Assembly (NCBI GenBank): GCA_045637805.1
Contig: JAZUAE010000018.1
Span: 62,001 to 126,000 of the forward strand
Reading direction: 5' to 3'
Length of the DNA stretch: 64,000 bases
Source: CAKVLG01 sp045637805
GTDB lineage: Bacteria > Bacillota > Clostridia > Christensenellales > UBA1242
Shown: positions 59,148 through 64,000 of the stretch, piece after piece
How positions within the stretch are numbered: position 1 is the first letter of the stretch
Layout of the letters: every line of letters begins with the position of its first letter
Notes under the pieces: generated by a model
The model's input: only the letters and a program-made list of their open reading frames with translations
What the model was told of the DNA's origin: nothing
Database searches by the model: none
Made by a program: the position numbers and the translations under genes

Positions 59148-60450
59148 AAGCCGTTTTAGATTCGATTATCTTGTCTTCAATGTATTTTGTTGAAACTGTA
59201 TTTTCACCTTCAGGTGCATCTACAATAATCTTAGATAATTTTTCATTTGAAGGTGTATTGTACATAAGTGGTAGCATTGTTTCCTCCATAATATTACGAA
59301 GTCCACGGGCGCCTGTATTTAAATCAATAGCTTTTCTCGCAAACGCTGAGATTGCACTATCTGTAAACTCAAGTTCTACACCATCGAGCTCAAGCATTTT
59401 TGTATATTGTTTTACAAGCGAATTTCTTGGCTCTGTAAGTATTCTTTTCAACGCACTTTCATCAAGTTCATTGAGTGAAACAACAATAGGTAGACGACCA
59501 ACAAATTCCGGTATTAAACCAAACTTAATTAAGTCGTGTGGCTCAACTTTAGAAAGAGCTTCACTTTCGGTCAATTCTTTCTTTGTTTTAACATTTCCAC
59601 CAAAACCAAGTGATGATGCATTTGTACGTTTTTCTACAATTTTATCAAGACCGACAAACGCTCCGCCGCAAATAAACAATATATTTGAAGTATCAATTTG
59701 TATACATTCTTGATTAGGGTGTTTTCTACCACCTTGAGGTGGAACTGAAGCCACAGTACTCTCTAATATTTTAAGTAAAGATTGTTGCACACCTTCACCT
59801 GAAACGTCACGGGTTATTGATACGTTTTCAGATTTGCGAGAGATTTTATCTATCTCGTCTATATAAATTATACCCTTCTCTGCACGTTTAACATCATAAT
59901 CCGCTGCCTGAATTAGTTTTAACAAAATATTTTCAACGTCATCACCAACATATCCAGCCTCAGTTAAAGTTGTAGCATCAGCTGAAGCAAACGGTACATC
60001 TAGAATTTTAGCAAGTGTTCTCGCCATAAGCGTCTTTCCGCAACCAGTTGGACCAAGAAGTAAAACATTACTCTTTTCAAGTTCAAGATCGCCAGATTTG
60101 AAGGTTTTATCTTGCTGCATTTTATTACGGTTTTGAATACCATAATTAATTCTCTTATAATGATTATAAACCGATACAGCTAAAACTTCTTTTGCCTTGT
60201 CTTGTCCTATTATATATTGATCTAGTTGTTCTTTGATTTGTTTTGGTTTAGGTAAAACCAACTCTTCTTCTTTTTTATGTTTACGTTCTTCAGCATTCAA
60301 TATTTCCTTACAAATATTGATGCAATCGTTACAAATAGCAACGCTACCATTAGGATTTTCCACCATGCCTTTGAAAGCCGTTCTAGGTCTTCCACAAAAC
60401 GAGCAATGGTCATTTCTCTTTGGAGTGTTTTGCTGTGTATTGTCTGACAT
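59146..60450 (-). CDS. clpX: ATP-dependent unfoldase ClpX
   Basis: 434 residues. N-terminal C4 zinc finger (CSFCG and CNDCINIC, ~17-47), Walker A GPTGCGKTLM (~132-141), Walker B IIYIDEIDKI, and RDVSGEGVQQ. ClpX feeds tagged proteins into ClpP. It follows clpP in the tig-clpP-clpX operon. Confidence 0.98.
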   Translation of the reverse strand: MSDNTQQNTPKRNDHCSFCGRPRTAFKGMVENPNGSVAICNDCINICKEILNAEERKHKKEEELVLPKPKQIKEQLDQYIIGQDKAKEVLAVSVYNHYKRINYGIQNRNKMQQDKTFKSGDLELEKSNVLLLGPTGCGKTLMARTLAKILDVPFASADATTLTEAGYVGDDVENILLKLIQAADYDVKRAEKGIIYIDEIDKISRKSENVSITRDVSGEGVQQSLLKILESTVASVPPQGGRKHPNQECIQIDTSNILFICGGAFVGLDKIVEKRTNASSLGFGGNVKTKKELTESEALSKVEPHDLIKFGLIPEFVGRLPIVVSLNELDESALKRILTEPRNSLVKQYTKMLELDGVELEFTDSAISAFARKAIDLNTGARGLRNIMEETMLPLMYNTPSNEKLSKIIVDAPEGENTVSTKYIEDKIIESKTA

Positions 60451-60463
60451 AATATACTCCTAA

Positions 60464-61057
60464 TTACTTTCTCTTATTAAACACTTTATCTGCCAAACCG
60501 TATTTTACAGCACTTTCAGCATCAAGGTAGTTATCCCTATCAGTATCTTTTTCTATAGTTTCAATAGATTGACCACTGTTTTCAGCTAAAATTTTGTTGA
60601 GTTTAGCACGAGTTTTAAGGATATGATCTGCATGGATTTTAATATCGCTAGCTTGACCTTGCGTTCCGCCAAGTGGTTGGTGAATCATTACTTCACTATT
60701 TGGAAGAACATATCTCTTACCCTTTGTACCACTAGAAAGAAGGAAGGCAGCCATACTTGCAGCCATACCGATACAAATTGTATTAACGTCACATTTGATA
60801 TAATTCATCGTATCATATATTGCCATACCTGCAACAACACTTCCGCCAGGGCTATTAATATACATCATGATATCTTTATCCGGATCTTTACCCTCTAAAT
60901 ATATAAGCTGCGCAACTATAAGATTTGCTGTATCATCTGTAATTTCCCCAGAAAGAAATATTATTCTATCCTCTAAGAGTCTAGAATAGATATCATAAGA
61001 TCTTTCACCACGGTTAGTTTGCTCAACAACCATAGGAATTAACACATTTTTCTCCAT
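60464..61057 (-). CDS. clpP: ATP-dependent Clp protease proteolytic subunit
   Basis: 197 residues. Catalytic Ser in GMAASMAAFLLSS (~97-109), His in MIHQPLGG (~124-131) and Asp in the later LDAES-type region. Start VLIPMVVEQTNRGERSYDIYS is typical. It forms the tetradecameric protease core. Confidence 0.98.
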   Translation of the reverse strand: MEKNVLIPMVVEQTNRGERSYDIYSRLLEDRIIFLSGEITDDTANLIVAQLIYLEGKDPDKDIMMYINSPGGSVVAGMAIYDTMNYIKCDVNTICIGMAASMAAFLLSSGTKGKRYVLPNSEVMIHQPLGGTQGQASDIKIHADHILKTRAKLNKILAENSGQSIETIEKDTDRDNYLDAESAVKYGLADKVFNKRK

Positions 61058-61065
61058 AAACTCTC

Positions 61066-62352
61066 CTATTTAATAGTATTGTTTGAATTGATGTAATTTA
61101 TAACCTTTTCGCTAATAATAGTGTTATTAACAAAATCTTCTTGCTCAGGTTTCATTGTTTTCTTTAAGTCGCTAACCTTTTGATTCATGCCTTTAGCTAT
61201 TTCTTCAAGCTTAGCGTTAAACTCTTCTTTTGTAACTTTTAACTCTTCAGCTTTAATAATAGCCTCAAGAGTCATAGTTGTTTTAATTGTTCTTTCAGCA
61301 TCAGCTCTTCTTTCTTTTCTGAGATCTTCCATTGTTTTGCCAGTGTATTTTAAGAAATCATCAAGTTTTAAACCTTGATATGCGAGTCTTTGACTCATAT
61401 CTTCAACAATCTTGTCAAGTTGAGATTCGATCATACAATCAGGAATATCAACTGTAGCGTTATCCACAACCTTCTCTAAAAGTTTGTTCTCAGCAGCTTT
61501 GCGGCTAGCATCTTCTAAACGTTCTGTGGTTTTTGCTTTTATATCTGCCTTTAATTCTTCTAATGTGTTAAATTCACTTACATCTTTAGCAAACTCATCG
61601 TTAACTTCAGGCATTTGTTTTTCGCGAATTTCTAACAACTTAACCTTAAAAACAGCTGGTTTTCCTGCAAGTTCACTAGCATGATATTCTTTTGGGAATG
61701 TAACTTCAATATCTTTCTCATCACTGATATTCATACCAACAACGCCATCTTCAAAACCTTCAATAAAAGTATGTGATCCAAGCTCAAGTTCTTGTTTTTC
61801 AGCTGTACCACCAGCAAATGCTACGCCATCGATAGATCCTGCATAGTTAATTGTAGTAACGTCACCCATTTTAGCAGCACGATCAGTTACTTCTACAAAA
61901 CGGATTTGTTTATTCTTTAGGTTTTCAATTTCTTTTTCAACCATATCCTTTGTAACTTTAACTTTTTCTTTTTCAACTTCTAATCCCTTGTATGCACCAA
62001 GAGTAAGTTCTGGTAAAAGAGTTACAGTTGCAGTAAATTCAACACCGTCTTTAGCAAACTTTTTAACATCTACTTCTGGATAATCTACTGGGAATAAATC
62101 CTTTTCTTTAGAAAGCATTTCTTGGTATGCTCTTGGAAGTAAATCATTTAAAGCATCTTCCCAAAACAAAAATTCACCAAAAGATTTTTCAAGCATTTTT
62201 CTTGGAACTTTTCCTTGTCTAAAGCCTTCAACCTTATACTTGCCACAATTCTTTTTGTATGCTTTTTCAATCTCCTCTTCCCATTCTTTTTCGTTTAAAA
62301 CAAAATCAATTTTGATTTTGCCGTCTTTCTTTTCACCTAATGTATATTTCAT
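61066..62352 (-). CDS. tig: Trigger factor (ribosome-associated chaperone, PPIase)
   Basis: 428 residues. The N-terminal ribosome-binding domain carries GFRQGKVPRKMLEKSFG (~43-59), a variant of the usual FRxGxxP signature. An FKBP-type PPIase domain (~150-240) and the helical C-terminal arms follow. It is first in the tig-clpP-clpX operon behind a clear promoter. Confidence 0.96.
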   Translation of the reverse strand: MKYTLGEKKDGKIKIDFVLNEKEWEEEIEKAYKKNCGKYKVEGFRQGKVPRKMLEKSFGEFLFWEDALNDLLPRAYQEMLSKEKDLFPVDYPEVDVKKFAKDGVEFTATVTLLPELTLGAYKGLEVEKEKVKVTKDMVEKEIENLKNKQIRFVEVTDRAAKMGDVTTINYAGSIDGVAFAGGTAEKQELELGSHTFIEGFEDGVVGMNISDEKDIEVTFPKEYHASELAGKPAVFKVKLLEIREKQMPEVNDEFAKDVSEFNTLEELKADIKAKTTERLEDASRKAAENKLLEKVVDNATVDIPDCMIESQLDKIVEDMSQRLAYQGLKLDDFLKYTGKTMEDLRKERRADAERTIKTTMTLEAIIKAEELKVTKEEFNAKLEEIAKGMNQKVSDLKKTMKPEQEDFVNNTIISEKVINYINSNNTIK

Positions 62353-62383
62353 AAAAAATCTCCTTAATTTTTACTACCCTTAA

Positions 62384-62413
62384 ATTTTACTCTACCCTTG
62401 AATTAAAAGTCAA
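62384..62413 (-). promoter_or_regulatory. Promoter of tig-clpP-clpX
   Basis: Minus strand TTGACT (62408-62413), 18 bp, TAAAAT (62384-62389). No CIRCE or CtsR-type repeat seen. Confidence 0.7.
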
Positions 62414-62446
62414 GCATGCATGACAAGTAATAATAAATAAAACAAC

Positions 62447-62473
62447 AAAAAAGAGCGGTAACGCTCTTTTTTA
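62447..62473 (-). terminator. Terminator after the small membrane protein
   Basis: AAAAAAGAGCG / CGCTCTTTTTT, loop GTTAC-like. Confidence 0.85.
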
Positions 62474-62848
62474 ATTAAACAATATCATTACTACAAGTGT
62501 GAAAATTGCAATTAACCCAGAAATGATAGACAATGCCACTGCTTTTATTTTACGTGCCTTTATATTTTCCTTAGCATCTTTTACTGAAATTTGTTCACCA
62601 TCTTCTGCTTTAATCTCAAGTCGTGGCACACCCGTTTCCAATTCTTTGTTATTTATCTTGAAAAGACCAACACAAAGCACTATATTCTCAAAACAGCAAA
62701 GAGCAAATGCGACTACATACATTGCGAGTGAAAGCGTAATAAGCAATCCAACTCCCAAAAATTGAAACACTAAAACCAAAATAGTTGCAAGAACAAATGC
62801 AACATATTCAGCAACAACTAACGCTTGAAATAAGTCTTCTTTTTTCAT
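62471..62848 (-). CDS. Small membrane protein of unknown function
   Basis: 125 residues, three membrane helices (~12-34, ~36-62 and ~103-124) with a charged loop between (ELETGVPRLEIKAEDGEQ). No family recognised. RBS AAAGGAG. It has its own terminator and sits between tig and rluD. Confidence 0.6.
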   Translation of the reverse strand: MKKEDLFQALVVAEYVAFVLATILVLVFQFLGVGLLITLSLAMYVVAFALCCFENIVLCVGLFKINNKELETGVPRLEIKAEDGEQISVKDAKENIKARKIKAVALSIISGLIAIFTLVVMILFN

Positions 62849-62908
62849 AAAAACTCCTTTTTTCTAATCTTTTATAGTATATAAAAATTTAAGATATAAA
62901 GCAAATAT

Positions 62909-63823
62909 CTAGTTTGATTTTTTTAATTTTCTTAAAACATTTTCAAAATACTTTGGAATTTCTGCAAAAAATTTCATTCTTTCGCGCGATGTTGGGTGTG
63001 TAAGTTCTAACTCTCTTGCATGAAGAAGTTGACCTTCCAAACTAAATTTTTGCTTTGAAAACCCATAAGTTTTATCGCCCACTATAGGGTGTCCCATATA
63101 TTTTGAATGAACCCTAATTTGGTGCGTTCTACCCGTTTCTAACTGAAAATGCATTAAAGTATAACCATCAAACCTCTCAATCACATTAAAGTGTGTTACA
63201 GCCTCACGGCCAACATCTGTAACTGCCATTTTCTTTCTATCCTTCGGATCCCTAGCTATATGTGTTTTGATTGTTCCACTGTCCTCTTTTATAACACCTT
63301 CAAGCAAAGCAACATATTTCCTATAACATGAATGAACAGCAATTTGTTTTGCCAGTTTTTCGTGCGCATTGTTGTTTTTTGCAACGACTAATAATCCACT
63401 TGTATCTTTGTCTATTCTATGTACTATTCCTGGCCTAATTTTGCCATTTATATCACTCATTGACCCAAATCTATACAAAAGAGCATTGACAAGCGTGCCA
63501 TTATAACTTCCAGGCGCTGGATGCACAACCATGCCTTGAGGTTTATTTATTACAACTATATCCGCATCTTCATAAACAATATCTAATGGTATATTTTCAG
63601 GCACTACATCATCAAGTCTATGGTCTTCCACAAAATCAACAGCAACCTCGTCACCTGTTTTAAGTAAATAGCCCGCTTTAACTTTCTTACCATTTACTAA
63701 AACTCCACCATTATTAATTTGTCTTTTAATACTAGACCTAGTCCAATCATCAAGCAATTCAGAAAGATAGACATCAAGTCTATTACCTTTAAACTCTTCT
63801 GTTATTATCTCTAATCTATTCAT
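62909..63823 (-). CDS. rluD: 23S rRNA pseudouridine synthase RluD family
   Basis: 304 residues. S4 domain (LSELLDDWTRSSIKRQI, NGGVLVNGKKVKAGYLLKTG) and catalytic RPGIVHRIDKDTSGLLVVAK (~131-150; Asp catalytic), then LETGRTHQIRVHSKYMGHPI. It overlaps the lspA stop by 8 bp, the usual lspA-rluD order. Confidence 0.92.
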   Translation of the reverse strand: MNRLEIITEEFKGNRLDVYLSELLDDWTRSSIKRQINNGGVLVNGKKVKAGYLLKTGDEVAVDFVEDHRLDDVVPENIPLDIVYEDADIVVINKPQGMVVHPAPGSYNGTLVNALLYRFGSMSDINGKIRPGIVHRIDKDTSGLLVVAKNNNAHEKLAKQIAVHSCYRKYVALLEGVIKEDSGTIKTHIARDPKDRKKMAVTDVGREAVTHFNVIERFDGYTLMHFQLETGRTHQIRVHSKYMGHPIVGDKTYGFSKQKFSLEGQLLHARELELTHPTSRERMKFFAEIPKYFENVLRKLKKSN

Positions 63824-64000
63824 CTTTTTCCTTTTTTTCAGTTTCTATATTTTTCTTTTTGAGCGATGCATCTTTATGTAAAAACAAAATATATATACAC
63901 ATAAAAATTGCACCAAATGTAAGATAAATATCTGCAAAATTAAATATGTAGAAATTTATAAATTTGAAATATATAAAATCCCTAACACCGCCAAATATTA
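63816..64000 (-). CDS. lspA: Signal peptidase II (LspA), C-terminal part, cut by the right edge
   Basis: About 61 codons are visible: GGVRDFIYF, then NFYIFNFADIYLTFGAIFMCIYILF. The FNFAD segment is the second catalytic-Asp box (family FNxAD). A basic tail (KKKNIETEKKEKDE) follows and the stop overlaps the rluD start. LspA removes lipoprotein signal peptides, which agrees with the lipoprotein at 7587. Confidence 0.9.
   Translation of the reverse strand, partial: IFGGVRDFIYFKFINFYIFNFADIYLTFGAIFMCIYILFLHKDASLKKKNIETEKKEKDE

Overview
The window comes from a low-GC, endospore-forming member of the Bacillota, most likely the class Clostridia. It carries spoIVA, spoIIP, spoIIGA, sigE, sigG and spoVD beside a division and cell-wall (dcw) cluster running from mraZ to ftsZ. 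Genus and species cannot be fixed from the sequence. Nearly everything from 14.4 kb to the right edge is read on the minus strand.

Region 1 (1-11.9 kb) is an accessory, phage-flavoured locus that runs off the left edge. It holds an ImmA/IrrE-type protease and Xre repressor pair, a divergent small sigma-region-4-like regulator, and a 2047-residue Rhs/YD-repeat protein with a small membrane protein behind it. A convergent five-gene operon encodes fibre-like, glycine-rich adhesin-like and membrane/coiled-coil proteins. The rhs gene and the convergent operon are preceded by the same promoter element, five TTAG words exactly 10 bp apart, so they look co-regulated. No terminase, capsid or integrase is visible.

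Region 2 (12.1-13.1 kb) is a tRNA block: Gly, Arg, His, Gln, Gln, Lys and Leu on the minus strand behind one promoter, and a second Leu tRNA on the plus strand. Region 3 (13.2-31.8 kb) is core chromosome. It contains a GH18-like protein, SpoIVA, PlsY, Der, SpoIIP, an RluA-type pseudouridine synthase, FeoAB, NrdR, YlmC, SigG (inverted), SigE, SpoIIGA, FtsZ, FtsA, FtsQ/DivIB and MurA.

Region 4 (31.9-47.0 kb) is the most unusual part. About 15 kb of small accessory genes is wedged between ftsW and murA and built as a repeating array. Each unit, read from ftsW outward, has (i) a copy of the last ~40 codons of ftsW with its stop codon, (ii) usually a promoter whose -35 region is a TGTATACA palindrome with a second palindrome 22 bp upstream, (iii) one to four genes (GNAT acetyltransferases, an APH-like kinase, a P-loop kinase, ASCH, HD and DUF2262-like proteins, unknowns), (iv) often a GAGCAA/TTGCTC terminator, and (v) a conserved ~25-bp end motif directly before the next ftsW 3' copy. 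Twelve extra ftsW ends are recognisable and divide about 13 units. The copies differ largely at silent codon positions and most keep the reading frame to the stop. This suggests that each was once the working end of ftsW and was pushed outward when a new unit inserted. I read this as a mobile gene-cassette array that uses the 3' end of an essential division gene as its integration site. No recombinase is visible in the window.

Region 5 (47.0-64 kb) is the upstream half of the dcw cluster (mraZ, rsmH, ftsL-like, spoVD, murE, mraY, murD, ftsW) with a MraZ-box promoter. It is followed by a metallophosphoesterase, EngB/YsxC, a split transketolase, ClpX, ClpP, trigger factor, a small membrane protein, RluD and the C-terminal end of LspA at the right edge.
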